NCBI RefSeq assembly: GCF_000227115.2
Contig: NC_016483.1
Location: 248,001-312,000, forward strand
Direction of reading: 5' to 3'
Length of the DNA stretch: 64,000 nt
Source: Naumovozyma dairenensis CBS 421
Taxonomy: Eukaryota; Ascomycota; Saccharomycetes; Saccharomycetales; Saccharomycetaceae
A model generated the notes under the pieces. It was not told where the DNA came from. It searched no databases and was given only the letters and a program-made list of their open reading frames with translations. Below, one piece after another: positions 1 to 10,078 of the stretch (within the stretch, counting starts at the first letter, position 1; each line of letters starts with the position of its first letter). Made by a program: the position numbers and the translations under genes.

Positions 1-946
1 TACTTTCTAATGGATGTTGTTCCTCGATCGGCTTCACATGAAGGTATGTAGGCTTTATTTTAGTAGCATCGTGGAATAAAGATTCACTAGGTTCTTGGGC
101 GCCATGTTTGATCATCTTAGACACACCAGACCATTGTCCAGATATCGTGTACATTGGTTCTTTATTATTATGATAATCTTTAGAAGATCTATATATTCTT
201 GCCTTAAAAGAGTTTTTCTTACCAGAGAAGTAACCTCTACCAGAAAATTCTAGTACAGCAAGCATACCAGTAGATGCTTGAATGAAAGATTTACCTTCCA
301 ATTCTGCAAACGGAGATGCCATCAATATACCTTCCACATGTAATGGAGGTGGTGTGATCAAATAAGACTCATTATCTCTAATAGAAAAGATAGAATGCCC
401 ATATTGTCTGACACCCAGTGTTAAAGTCTTACTAAAGGTAGCTTTAATTTGACTATAACCTTCTAATTTAACGTTATTTTTATCATTGAATACAGTGAAT
501 GCTGTCTTTGGTGGATGATGAGATACTTGCTCACTAAGTAAAACAGTTTCACCTAGTTCAGGTTTTTCATCCATTTTCCATTTCCCGACGAATAATTCAC
601 CTAGGAATGGATTCAATGGTTTCTTTTCAGATCCCATCGATTCATTACGTGAAGTATACTGAGATTTTAATGCAAAGATGAACCATTTGGTGACTGCTAA
701 CATACGAGCCACTTCAGCTGATTCAATGTCTTTATCTCCACATGAATGTGATTTGTAATTTTCATCATTGATAAAACCTGGTTCTAAAAATAATTCTGGA
801 TATTCACCCCAGTATTGTGAAAATTCAGATAATGATACTGGTGATAAGATGAATGGTGGTGCAGTTAACGTTGAAATGTCACCTCTAAATGTTGCAACTG
901 ATTTCAAAAAGGATTTCCATGAAGATGAACCCGCGTATGATGACAT
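1..946 (-). CDS. KES1: Oxysterol-binding protein homologue, 3' end cut by window edge
   Basis: This reads as the Osh4/Kes1 class of short oxysterol-binding proteins, which exchange sterol for PI4P between membranes and act on Golgi lipid balance. The ATG is at 946-944, and 315 codons are present before the window edge; the yeast family is about 430 residues, so roughly 120 C-terminal residues lie outside. The signature EQVSHHPP is at about residues 139-146, and the [11 protein letters not shown] lipid-pocket block begins near residue 107. The N-terminal lid region ([16 protein letters not shown]) is present. In S. cerevisiae the ohnologues are KES1 (YPL145C) and HES1 (YOR237W). The neighbouring DFR1 matches HES1 and the nearby POC4 matches KES1, so position does not separate them; the sequence looks closer to KES1. 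No frameshift was seen. Confidence 0.95.
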   Translation of the reverse strand, partial: MSSYAGSSSWKSFLKSVATFRGDISTLTAPPFILSPVSLSEFSQYWGEYPELFLEPGFINDENYKSHSCGDKDIESAEVARMLAVTKWFIFALKSQYTSRNESMGSEKKPLNPFLGELFVGKWKMDEKPELGETVLLSEQVSHHPPKTAFTVFNDKNNVKLEGYSQIKATFSKTLTLGVRQYGHSIFSIRDNESYLITPPPLHVEGILMASPFAELEGKSFIQASTGMLAVLEFSGRGYFSGKKNSFKARIYRSSKDYHNNKEPMYTISGQWSGVSKMIKHGAQEPSESLFHDATKIKPTYLHVKPIEEQHPLES

Positions 947-1562
947 TTTTACTATTCTTGCTTTAAAGATTTTTCAAACTGTGAACTTTTCCTATATGAA
1001 TTTTCAAAGAAAAACTAATGATCTGGCTCAAAAGTAGTTCCATTTGAGTGGTAGGTCATATATATAGTCATTGGTCCTTTGGTTGGCTTGATGTCTGTTG
1101 AATAGAATGCACAATACAGTCAGAAACAAGCCGTCAACAGATCGATACGAGCTTCCAAGAATGATTCGTACGCGGCAAACAATTACATTGATTCTCTGCC
1201 TTAACTTAATAAGCAACTGATAGCCAAACTCATGGCCGTTTACTATTATTCCATTCTGTATTTGACAGTTGCTCACTGTTAAACGATTCTTGATGTGACA
1301 TACGTTTACGGTTTATTTCTGCAGGCATATCTCTGTGATATGTTCGTTCGTACGTACTGAAAAAATCGTTTAACATTTTTGAGTGAAAAATAAACAGAAT
1401 CTCGAAAACGTCACGAAGATATAGGATTGCGGAAGCTGGATGTCTGGTACAGCGTCTACTTGTCGATTGAGTCAGATTGAAACTGCCAAAGTATCGAATT
1501 GTATAAAAGTACCTGTTCATGCTATCTATATATTACGATTATTTTCTGCGTACATACATGAT
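947..1562. other. Intergenic, KES1 promoter and DFR1 3' side
   Basis: KES1 starts leftward from here and DFR1 ends here. Short open frames on both strands show no recognisable protein. I see no RNA gene or repeat. Confidence 0.6.
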
Positions 1563-2198
1563 TTATTTCCTATTATACAAAGTATATTCAAATTCGTAAC
1601 CCTTTTCATGGTCTATAAAATGACCGTCCTCGTTAACATGTGGCAATTCTGTACCGGGAGGGACAAATGAGGCTAGGTCTCCATTACATTCCTGGTATAA
1701 TGAATTAAGTCTATCCTTATCAAGGAATGTATCCATCTCTGGAACAACTGTTTCAACTGGTGTCAAAGCTGTAATAAGCCAATGGTCTATCATATCATAA
1801 CATTGATTGTATACTTCACCACCTCCAATTATATAGATTCTCTCTAATTCGGCGCCAAATTGAGCATGTAATTGTTCGAAAGCTCCCTTTAATGAATTTA
1901 CTTTAAAATATTTGTTGGGGAGATCATTTTCTTCACGTAATGTGCTTTCAAAACTTCTTGAGATAACTACATTAAGACGATTAGGAAGAGGCCTAAATCT
2001 TGCTGGGATTGATTGCCAAGTTTTCCTACCCATTATCACAGCATTTTTCTTTTGTGAATCCTTTGTTAATGATGTCACTTGTCTGAAATACTTCATTTCT
2101 TTGGAAAGTCTCCATGGTAAAGACCCTTGGAACCCAATACCCATTTCGGGCAAAAGACAGGCAACTATACTCACCACAGGTATTTTACTAGATTGCAT
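1563..2198 (-). CDS. DFR1: Dihydrofolate reductase
   Basis: This enzyme reduces dihydrofolate to tetrahydrofolate with NADPH, supplying one-carbon units for thymidylate, purines and methionine. The 211 residues equal the S. cerevisiae length. Diagnostic blocks are MGIGFQGSLPWRL at about residues 19-31 (Met20-like loop), an acidic active-site Glu near residue 34, the cofactor block MGRKTWQSIP at about 56-65, and the second nucleotide motif IYIIGGGEVY. The ATG at 2198-2196 aligns with the family start. In S. cerevisiae DFR1 lies beside HES1 on chromosome XV, in the same relation as here. Confidence 0.98.
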   Translation of the reverse strand: MQSSKIPVVSIVACLLPEMGIGFQGSLPWRLSKEMKYFRQVTSLTKDSQKKNAVIMGRKTWQSIPARFRPLPNRLNVVISRSFESTLREENDLPNKYFKVNSLKGAFEQLHAQFGAELERIYIIGGGEVYNQCYDMIDHWLITALTPVETVVPEMDTFLDKDRLNSLYQECNGDLASFVPPGTELPHVNEDGHFIDHEKGYEFEYTLYNRK

Positions 2199-2497
2199 TT
2201 TGGCGAGTGATGCTACTTGTTTGCTTAAGTTATTCGAGGATTACTTAGAGTTACTCTAGTCTGCTCTGTCCATGTTTTTTATTTGAGGATGGCCCTACCA
2301 TGATTGTTTTGCCTATTTTTGTGTTTTTCCTCGAACTTTTTAACATTTCCCGATGACAGTTTTCTTCATCAAAAACGACAATGAAAAGTATTGTGTGATG
2401 AACCACCTCTGTTTTTATTATTTAAACTAGTAAAGGTTTCGTTTTTAGCTAAATTATAAGTGTATACTACTCATTCCTAACGGTAAGCAAGAATACA
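2199..2497. promoter_or_regulatory. Divergent promoter DFR1-POC4
   Basis: About 300 bases separate the two divergent start codons. It is AT-rich, with T tracts near 2320-2340. No specific factor site could be assigned. Confidence 0.5.
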
Positions 2498-3010
2498 ATG
2501 TCAACAAGAACGATACATAAGCAAATCGTTTCAGATTCCTCTTCCTTCATCTCGCTTCCAGCAATTGAATTAATAACAACGATACCGACCTCGCAGGAAT
2601 CTAATAAAATACCGATATCATTGATAGTGAGTCTTGGTGGAGATAATTTCATAGACGGAAATGTTTCCACCCTTTTAGAAAATGAAGGAAATATCAAGAG
2701 AATAGACACTCAATTAGGTACCTTAGTGTCCTATTATTATGCATTACCACGTCGTACGTCGAGAAATAAATCTGATACATCTATACAAAGGGATCCAGAA
2801 GTGATCGGTATGCCTTTATTAGATACGAGTTACGATACTGTTGCAGATATTACCAGACAATTGGCCATATTGATCGTTAAGAAATATCATAGACCATGTT
2901 ATGTTGCATGGAGCTTGAAAAATGGATCTGATCTATCGTCGCTGGAATTGAATCAATTATTTATTGTAAAGAAATGTATGGAAATCCTTGTACCATTGTT
3001 AAAGGAATGA
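2498..3010 (+). CDS. POC4: Proteasome assembly chaperone Pba4/Poc4-like
   Basis: The protein has 170 residues. In S. cerevisiae POC4 (Pba4) pairs with Pba3/Irc25 and guides alpha-ring assembly of the 20S proteasome. The assignment rests mainly on position: it is on the expected strand between KES1 and the U3/RPL33 pair, as POC4 (YPL144W) is on chromosome XVI. The sequence fits a small alpha/beta protein: alternating hydrophobic strands (IPISLIVSLGG; CYVAWSLK) and a C-terminal helix ending ILVPLLKE. It is slightly longer than the 148-residue S. cerevisiae protein. A profile search would settle the family, because the primary sequence evolves fast. Confidence 0.75.
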   Translation: MSTRTIHKQIVSDSSSFISLPAIELITTIPTSQESNKIPISLIVSLGGDNFIDGNVSTLLENEGNIKRIDTQLGTLVSYYYALPRRTSRNKSDTSIQRDPEVIGMPLLDTSYDTVADITRQLAILIVKKYHRPCYVAWSLKNGSDLSSLELNQLFIVKKCMEILVPLLKE

Positions 3011-3474
3011 TTGCAGTACATTGACATAATTACAGCGCTAGGTATGAACGAGTTAACTACAGCTTCTTTGGTAAAGCATTACCAGACACATTTGATGATC
3101 GTCACAAAACTTATATGACATTATACATAATCAAATAAGCTACGAACCAATAACGAGACGTTATAGTCAATCGTAAATTCTGTTTGTAAGATAAATAATG
3201 AGTTTTTACAACGCTGTCTAGAATGAAAACCTCGAATAGCAAAAAATAGATTCATTAATCTACATCGGTGTAAAAAAATCAAGCAGACAAAGAAATGTAA
3301 AAAAAGATATTAGAATGCCTAACGTTATCTTAAACTGCACTAAACAGTATATTTAAAATATATAAGATTATATCGATTTTAATATCCTAGAATAGTGAGA
3401 CCAATATTAACAATATTTCTCTAAATTATTAATCAAGCCTTTGATTAGAATAAATTAGAAAAAAAATTGGTTAA
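3011..3474. other. Intergenic between converging POC4 and U3
   Basis: AT-rich spacer between the 3' end of POC4 and the 3' end of the U3 gene. No coding frame or repeat of note was seen. Confidence 0.5.
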
Positions 3475-3968
3475 ACTTGTCAGACTGCCATTTGTACCCA
3501 CCCAAAATATCCATCCCTCTAATTAAAGAGTACATAGAAAGGGTCAAGATCATCGCGCCATTTAAAGATAGAAATCACTAATCCACAAGTGGAAAAGATC
3601 ATTCATGCAAACGGCAAAGCAAAAATTTCAATTAAGAAATAAGTTAGATGGCCGAACCGCTAAGGATTACGGACCAAGCTATTCAAAAAATGTAATTTTA
3701 AATTCTCACTCTTGGGTACAAAGGTTTTGTCACTCATCAACCAAGTTGGATTCAGTGGCTCTTTTGAAGAGTCAAAGAGTGACGATTCCTATAGAAATGA
3801 TCCTACTGTAGAAGGTGTTAGTAATTTTTTGTTGACTTTTTCCTAGGGTAAATCACAGGCCAATTCATTATCATTATTTTAATTAAGTTCTTTATCCTCC
3901 ATATCCATAATTTAATTGTTTTGGCTTTTTCAAAGTATAGGGTATAAAACATACTGAAGTACGTCGAC
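3475..3968 (-). ncRNA. SNR17: U3 small nucleolar RNA with a spliceosomal intron
   Basis: U3 is the box C/D RNA that base-pairs with pre-18S rRNA in the SSU processome. On the minus strand exon 1 (3968-3955) reads GTCGACGTACTTCA. Exon 2 starts near 3805 and carries box A (GGATCATTTCTATAGG, 3803-3788). Further in lie the conserved GGCGCGATGATCTTGACCC block (box C region, about 3559-3541), the GGGTGGGTACAAATGGC block and box D GTCTGA (3485-3480). The 3' end is placed by similarity to the S. cerevisiae end ACAAGT, at about 3475. The mature RNA would be about 345 nt. In S. cerevisiae both U3 genes (SNR17A, SNR17B) sit beside the RPL33 ohnologues and both contain introns, so position and structure agree. 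The exact ends are inferred. Confidence 0.96.
3806..3954 (-). other. Intron of the U3 snoRNA gene
   Basis: The donor GTATGT begins at 3954 and a perfect branch point TACTAAC lies at 3823-3817 (minus strand). The acceptor is CTACAG, ending at 3806. The intron is 149 nt. A second possible acceptor, TAG three bases further in (ending at 3803), would remove TAG from the mature RNA, so the acceptor is uncertain by 3 nt. Confidence 0.88.
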
Positions 3969-4202
3969 ACTTTTTTTTATAAGAAAAGTTAAAAATTAAA
4001 ATGAAGGAAGATAAGTTACTCAATAAATCCATATAACAAAATATGCTCCCTTTTTATATCCTTTCCAAAGGACCGTTGAACTTGACGAAAATTTTCATAC
4101 TGAAACGATGGAAGGGTTCCAAAGCGTGGTGTTCAGATGTTCAAGGGATCTGTAAATTTTTTTTCTCAGGGTTTCTCTCTCTCTGGAACTCTTCTTTTTG
4201 CC

Positions 4203-4273
4203 AGCCGTACATTTCTTAGACCGTGAATAGGATTTACATCCGAACATTTTTAACTACTGAACATCCGAACACT
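4203..4273. promoter_or_regulatory. Candidate Rap1 site cluster upstream of RPL33
   Basis: Three motifs resemble the Rap1 ribosomal-protein-gene element (consensus around ACACCCRTACATT): AGCCGTACATTT at 4203-4214, ACATCCGAACATTT at 4236-4249 and ACATCCGAACACT at 4261-4273. They lie 260-330 bp upstream of the RPL33 start codon, the usual distance for yeast ribosomal protein genes. They are also in the divergent space shared with U3. The matches are imperfect, so binding is inferred. Confidence 0.6.
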
Positions 4274-4531
4274 CTAACAATATGGAAGATCAAATTTTCC
4301 AGGGATGGGAGAGACCGGAAGACTTTGGAGAGCTTTCCAGTTCGGGAGTAAACAGAGTCTAGACCAAGACGCCTCTTCGTAAGCTCTACCTAGAGAGACT
4401 TGGGCCGCTGTTCACCTCCCAACGGGCTAGAGCCTACCGGAACCCCGTACTAAGTAGGAGCATATTAGTGAAATTGACCTTGATTTTAAACATAATAGAC
4501 AAACACTAAAAGAAACCAAGAATAACTAAAA

Positions 4532-5343
4532 ATGGCCGAATCCCATAGATGTATGTGTCGAAATGAACTCAAAATAGTGAAAGAACCGTGATAATGACTC
4601 CAATAAATGAGATGAAATAATGAATTACAATAAAATATTGAAAACAACTAAAGAATAAAAATATGTACTGTACCATACAATATGATACGTTCTAAAACAC
4701 GAGTAGGGAACCTATATACCAGGATATTATGCCATAGTTACGCAGATATACATTATTGAAAATAGCCATTTAAAGGCTACCATGCATATAGGAGTAGACT
4801 AATGTTTATTTTAGGTTGAAACGTCGAATACAATTACTGGAATATAGGAATACCGATAAAAATACAAACTGTGTATTAGAGAAAGATGTCATAATATAAT
4901 TTAAGGTAGATTGTTATCTAAAAATGCCATTTATGAGTGGAGGCGTACGGTCAGTCATGAAGAAATAAAAACATAAGATTCAATTACTAACATATAAGCA
5001 AAAATAAACCTAAGGTTTTTTTTACAATTCTAATACAGTGTACGTCAAAGGTAAGCACGTATCCTACCAAAGATCCAAGAGTGTTAACAACCCAAATGTC
5101 TCTTTGATCAAGATTGAAGGTGTTGCCACTCCACAAGAAGCTCAATTCTACTTGGGTAAGCGTGTTGCTTATGTCTACAGAGCCTCCAAGGAAGTTAGAG
5201 GTACTAAGATTAGAGTCATGTGGGGTAAGATTACCAGATCTCACGGTAACTCTGGTGTCGTCAGAGCTAAGTTCAGAAACAACTTACCAGCTAAGACCTT
5301 CGGTGCTTCCGTCAGAATCTTCTTGTACCCATCTAACATTTAA
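4532..5343 (+). CDS. RPL33: Ribosomal protein L33 (eL33), one intron
   Basis: This is a 60S subunit protein. The CDS joins exon 1 (4532-4550, encoding MAESHR plus one base) to exon 2 (5039-5343), giving 107 residues, the same as S. cerevisiae Rpl33. The joined start [19 protein letters not shown] and the block [20 protein letters not shown] are near identical to the family. The intron lies after the first base of codon 7, as in S. cerevisiae RPL33A/B. Codon use is strongly biased (TTG, AGA, GGT, GCT), typical of a highly expressed gene. The gene is divergent from U3, as on S. cerevisiae chromosome XVI. Confidence 0.98.
4551..5038 (+). other. Intron of RPL33
   Basis: The 488-nt intron has donor GTATGT at 4551, perfect branch point TACTAAC at 4985-4991 and acceptor TACAG ending at 5038, after a T-rich stretch. 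Long introns near the start codon are typical of yeast ribosomal protein genes. Confidence 0.96.
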
Positions 5344-7592
5344 ATACATGTTAGCTGTTGTCAATTAACATCACTTTTTTAATTATTTTAGTTTATTCTA
5401 ATGCAAATATAAATTATTAACTTCAAAAAATCACATTCACTCATTATATGTACTAAGTTTTATATCAATTCTATTTATTGCTGGACTGTTTGAGACGTCA
5501 GCACAATCAAACAACACAAAAGTTATATCAGTTTCGTTAGGTCTGGCTCCAAAACGATGTCGGAAAGCGTCACTGTCGTAAATTAATTGAGAGTTAGTGT
5601 ATATTTCTTTTAACTTTATCTATACTGCCTCATATTGAAACTAGATATTAAGTCGAGAAGAATATAGATTGAAAATGTCGAATACATTAACCAGTGTATT
5701 ATTCATAACTCAGATATACCAAACCGTTGTTTAATGATGGATCTGGGCTATATATGTTCCACTCACAAGTAAACTAATGCGGGTTATTCAATGAAGAATT
5801 CGCCTAAAAAAGAACTTATATCTTGGAAGCACAGTAGTTTCTGTGGACTGGAAGGTAAAAACTCCCTCTTATTGGTCTGATCTGATTTCGGAGTTGACCA
5901 CCTACCCTCTGTGCGTATTGGTTGGGACTCCTTCGGAAGAGGGAATTGGGATTTGAAGTCAGTAAAAGCACTAACAAACACTGTACAAAGTCATATACGT
6001 AACAACCAGCACTAATGTACTGTTTACTGACATATAACGGTAAGAATCTGTTTCGAACTTGAGATTCCCCCCATTACAACTAGCCCAAATGGGTCCTGTT
6101 AGCGTAGTTATACGTCTTTTTGTGTATAGCTCAGAAGAATTTTCAAATCCAAGAGTGTAAACTACTTGATCTCTTCGAATCAACGCTGTGATGGCATAGG
6201 GTGAAGCATACAGAAACAAAGGCTTGGTTTGGCAATGTTACGCTTGATGTGTAACATATGCGAGTAATGCAATTTATTATGCTCCTCATTATACTTGCTG
6301 AAAGTACAAAGTACTAGTACCCAGTAAACACTATCCTATTCTCATGGCTATAAATCCTGGTATCGGTTAGAGCTACTAAATCAACCTCGCCGAGAGAGTG
6401 TCTTAGAGGAATTGATAATTGAAGTCTAAGTTCTAATTTTTGGAAGATTGCCGCCGATGTTCCGACACACCGGAGTTCTGAGCTACACGTAATTAGCCTA
6501 CAGCCGTAGGTTCGGTTTTCTCAAAAAAGGATCTACGCTCAATACTTTCGAAATTACTGGCTTTGTTTTCCCATTCATGGTTCCTGTGGCTATGCCAAAG
6601 TTCCTAGGAGGGAATATACCTTGCTAATTAATAATTGAGCCCACTTTACTTAGAATTCTCCTGATATTTCTACAGGCTTCGTGGGCCCTTTGCATGCCAA
6701 AAAATTTAGCAACCTAGCCAGTTTTCCAAAGGCAAGCATAGATCGTGGACCTAATGGCTTCTTGTTACCATTATGGACTTCTTCCATATTACTGAGTGGT
6801 AGTATTCTATATAATTAAATATTGTGTGTAGGTATATAACGTTACTAAAAAAATGCATAGTTAAGAAACCATATTAGCTCCTACAAAAATTAATCAGAGC
6901 TGAACTTGTGATAATCTTTCATTACAATATAAATACAAATTTGAGTACTCCAATAATAGTATCCTGCAAAGAATGAGAATACGGGTCCTTGAGTGCCTTA
7001 CCGCCTAGTTCTAACGAACCCTGCGACGATTGGATAGTATCTCAGTATGATATACCCCCCGCCCCCCTTTATGAAGTCTTTCAATTAGTTAGATTGTCCG
7101 CCGGTAAATTATTGGCCACTTTAAATAGTAGCCCTAATGCTATATCATTTTATTGTCCGGTTATGTTTGTTCCATGGTGTCCATTAGTAGTATTTAGAAG
7201 TTATTTGAATTCATTTCGATCAGTGCAACTACTTCTATTACCAATCGTATTTTTTTATGTTTTCTACAACCAACGCAAAAAAAAGCCGTTCAGTAGGTAT
7301 GTAGGTTCATTTTTTGAATATTATTCATTATTTTAGATATCACTCCTTGAATTGTATTCATAATTCCTCAGTACTCTTGTTTAGATTATCTAATGATATA
7401 GTTATGTAAACTTTGGAGAAAACAAAACTAATCTTCATTAATAATGTTTGCCTTTTTCGAGCTCTCTAACGGAAGTATGGCCGTTTCGCTTTAAAGTGTA
7501 GTGTCTATAGATATAATGTTAAAAGATGGTTTTATTTCTGCCTATTATATATTAGTAATGTCTGATATTCGGCAGCTTATTGTGTTTGGCAA
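5344..7592. other. Long region without a confident gene
   Basis: This holds 2.2 kb between RPL33 and the 3' end of the KIN4-type gene, where S. cerevisiae has no conserved gene. Short open frames exist (for example minus strand 5784-6219), but none is recognisable. The only one with gene-like composition is at about 6977-7336 (listed separately). G/C-rich runs near 7050 and scattered microsatellite-like AT tracts are visible. No tRNA fold, LTR ends or centromere elements were found by eye. Confidence 0.5.
6977..7336 (+). pseudogene. Possible orphan exon or gene remnant with hydrophobic C-terminus
   Basis: The open frame follows a TGA at 6974-6976 and runs to TAG at 7334-7336. It has no ATG until Met at about 7163. 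It encodes about 115 residues with yeast-like codon use (TTA, GGT, TCC, AAA), a hydrophobic stretch (VQLLLLPIVFFYVFY) and a basic tail (NQRKKKPF). It could be the second exon of an unannotated gene, since CAG acceptor-like sites occur near 7030, or a decayed gene, or chance. I do not recognise a family. Confidence 0.2.
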
Positions 7593-9782
7593 TCAAATTC
7601 TCATACTTCTCCTTTTAAAGAAATTGATCACTTTTGAAGATAAACTCGTCTCGGTATCAGCTTTTTCAATAGGAACACGTGGATTTGGGTTTTCTAATGA
7701 AGATACCATTACTGATGCTCTATTATTTCTAAATTTACTAGCTCGAAGACTCGTTGTGTTCTGGGAATTGAAATTTGCTAAATTTGACATAGAGCTCTTA
7801 TGTGAAATCCGTCGAGGGTTTCCTTTCAGAGGTTGCGAAGAAACTTCTGTGGCGTTTGTTTGTCGTGATGCAGATCTATAAGAGGGATTACGAGTATTTC
7901 CCGTTGAATCAGAAGTTGTATTTTTACTTATTAATGAAAAGAAACTGAATCTTTTACTTGTTGATTCTCGTTTTGGGTCTCCATCAGAAAGTTGCGTTGA
8001 GATTTTTCTATTTCGGAGAAGAACTACCAGTTTTTCTTTCTCAATATTGCTATTATTTCTTTTCTCAACATCCTTTACCGAATTTAATGTTACTTCTGGG
8101 ATTGATATTTGTTTCTCTGACACTAAGTTTTCTTTTTCTCCATCTTCAAGTATTCTGGAATTAATAGCAGATCGATGAGATGAAATTTCTGTTGTATCAT
8201 TACAAGAGACAGAAACAGCTTCTTTTGGTTTGGGATTGGTAACCTCAGAGATATTTGATACTGGGGATGTTATGCCATTGGAAAGATATGCATTGTGACT
8301 TGTCATAAATGTGACAGGTCTCTGCTGCCTCTTGTGAAATATAGGATCGATCGATGGGTTCACGTCTTGTACAGTGACATTTTCAACAGGTGTATGGCTG
8401 ATGGTTGGCGTACTATGTTTAACGTCCGTATTTATGTAAGGGTGTATATCTGCATTCTCTGGTATATGAACACTAGTGTTACGTTTCCTCGTAGCTGTCA
8501 GATAATTTAGCGAATCGGTGGAAGACGGTATTACATTATGTAAGGCCTTTGTGGCAGGTGAAGTGCTCTCATGATTCATACTTGATGACGTATTTCCAAA
8601 GTCCGATGCCCTGATGTTCTTAAGTACATATGATTGGGTCTCTAGAGGAGGACTTGGACTATGTTCCATCGTAGGTTCTAGTATGATGGTGTTGTGGCGA
8701 TAGGATTTAGAGTGCAATCGTAATGACGATGATTTCATCTCGGATGAGGAAGTGTCCCTTGAAGCATTAGATTTCTTCTTAACCATACGGTCCCATTCCC
8801 TTGGTTCTACTGCTAGAAATGAGGCATGTGGTTTCAACCAATCATGTTTACAGATATATGATATACTTATTCGCCTACTAGGATTTGCTGTAAGTATTTT
8901 CCTAATAAGGTCTCTTGCTAAAGGGGAGATATATGCTGGAAACTTTAATGCAGTTTTAGTGATATATTGATATAACTTACCTATGTCATCACCGTTAGGA
9001 TTTTGGGAATCATCGTCCCAAGGTAAATACCCAGCTAGCATTGCATATAAGATTATTCCACATGACCATATATCTACCTTCCTTGCTCGATATGGTTCTG
9101 TACTTAAAACTAATTCGGGAGCTGCATAACATGGAGAACCACAAGAACGTTTCATCAGTTCATTGGAACCGAAAAACTCATTGACAAACCCAAAATCAGT
9201 TATAATCAAATTTTCATTTTTATCCAACAGGAGGTTTTCTAATTTGAGATCTCGATGCACCAATCCTTTTGAATGCATGTAAGTGACACCACTTATCAAT
9301 TGTGCAAACAATTGACAAGCATGGGGTTCCTTTAACCTTCTTTTCCTTTGTAAATATTTATAAAATTCCCCGCCTGATGCAAATTCCAATACAATCCCAA
9401 TATATTTCGAGTTTTGTAAAACTTCTTCCAATCTGACGATATTCGGATGAGTCAGAAGTTTCAAAGCATTAATCTCACGATAAATTTTAATCTCTTTATC
9501 TGATCCTTTCTTAACATAATCTCGTCTTATTAGTTTGATAGCGATTTGTTTCGAATTTGAATCAAGCGATGCCGTTGGAGAAGCTGTGGACCAACCGAGT
9601 TTGACTTTCCCAAATTCACCTTCACCTAGAGTGGCTCCAAGGATATAATTACCAAATCGAAGTTTCTCTTTTTTCCCTCTAGATAAAGGTCTTGATGATG
9701 ATCTTTTCTCTGTTCGAGGTTTTGCGTTACTTGTATCATTGCGTATGTGACTTTTCCGTATAGGGGATAGTTTAGAAGTCAT
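7593..9782 (-). CDS. KIN4: Ser/Thr protein kinase of the Kin4/Frk1 family
   Basis: Kin4 is the spindle-position checkpoint kinase acting on Bfa1-Bub2; Frk1 is its ohnologue. The protein has 729 residues (S. cerevisiae: 800 and 865). The kinase domain spans about residues 46-317: glycine loop GATLGEGEFGKV at 49-60, lysine K83, catalytic HRDLKLEN at 176-183, DFG at 196-198 and CGSPCYAAPE at 214-223. A Ser/Asn-rich tail ends in a basic segment (NFFKRRSMRI), as expected for cortex association. The residue before SCGSP is Arg212, where Kin4 has the threonine phosphorylated by Elm1 (T209 in S. cerevisiae, from memory). Position corresponds to KIN4 (YOR233W) and FRK1 (YPL141C); the sequence does not clearly separate them. 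Confidence 0.92.
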   Translation of the reverse strand: MTSKLSPIRKSHIRNDTSNAKPRTEKRSSSRPLSRGKKEKLRFGNYILGATLGEGEFGKVKLGWSTASPTASLDSNSKQIAIKLIRRDYVKKGSDKEIKIYREINALKLLTHPNIVRLEEVLQNSKYIGIVLEFASGGEFYKYLQRKRRLKEPHACQLFAQLISGVTYMHSKGLVHRDLKLENLLLDKNENLIITDFGFVNEFFGSNELMKRSCGSPCYAAPELVLSTEPYRARKVDIWSCGIILYAMLAGYLPWDDDSQNPNGDDIGKLYQYITKTALKFPAYISPLARDLIRKILTANPSRRISISYICKHDWLKPHASFLAVEPREWDRMVKKKSNASRDTSSSEMKSSSLRLHSKSYRHNTIILEPTMEHSPSPPLETQSYVLKNIRASDFGNTSSSMNHESTSPATKALHNVIPSSTDSLNYLTATRKRNTSVHIPENADIHPYINTDVKHSTPTISHTPVENVTVQDVNPSIDPIFHKRQQRPVTFMTSHNAYLSNGITSPVSNISEVTNPKPKEAVSVSCNDTTEISSHRSAINSRILEDGEKENLVSEKQISIPEVTLNSVKDVEKRNNSNIEKEKLVVLLRNRKISTQLSDGDPKRESTSKRFSFFSLISKNTTSDSTGNTRNPSYRSASRQTNATEVSSQPLKGNPRRISHKSSMSNLANFNSQNTTSLRASKFRNNRASVMVSSLENPNPRVPIEKADTETSLSSKVINFFKRRSMRI

Positions 9783-10078
9783 TATTGAATTACGTTCACA
9801 AATATAATTCTTTTGTTAACGGTTAGGAGTATATCTAACACCGATGCAGATGATCTCTGGTTAATTGTAACGGTATTCGTACAAACTGTAGTCTCTGTTT
9901 CGTTTTTAATGGGTGTTTTCTTCGAGGCGTGGTATATAAAAATTGGAGAGTTTAATAATAGAAACGTAATGAGAACGAAACCAGATGTAAGACTTTTCTT
10001 TACGCAAGGTAATAGTATTCGACGATCAGATTCAACAATGGAAGTGATCTCTTGTGGATTGTAACTGCTCCTCGTCAT
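9782..10078 (-). other. Uncertain 98-codon frame just upstream of KIN4
   Basis: An ATG at 10078 opens a frame that ends in TAA, overlapping the KIN4 start codon by one base (TAATG). It would encode a small protein with one hydrophobic segment (GFVLITFLLLNSPIFIY). No relative is recognised and S. cerevisiae has no gene here. It is more likely to lie in the KIN4 leader or promoter than to be a gene. Confidence 0.12.

Noticed and set aside
5784..6219. Two consecutive minus-strand frames (65 and 82 codons) as a split gene
   Set aside because: No recognisable family, no splice signals joining them and no sustained codon bias.
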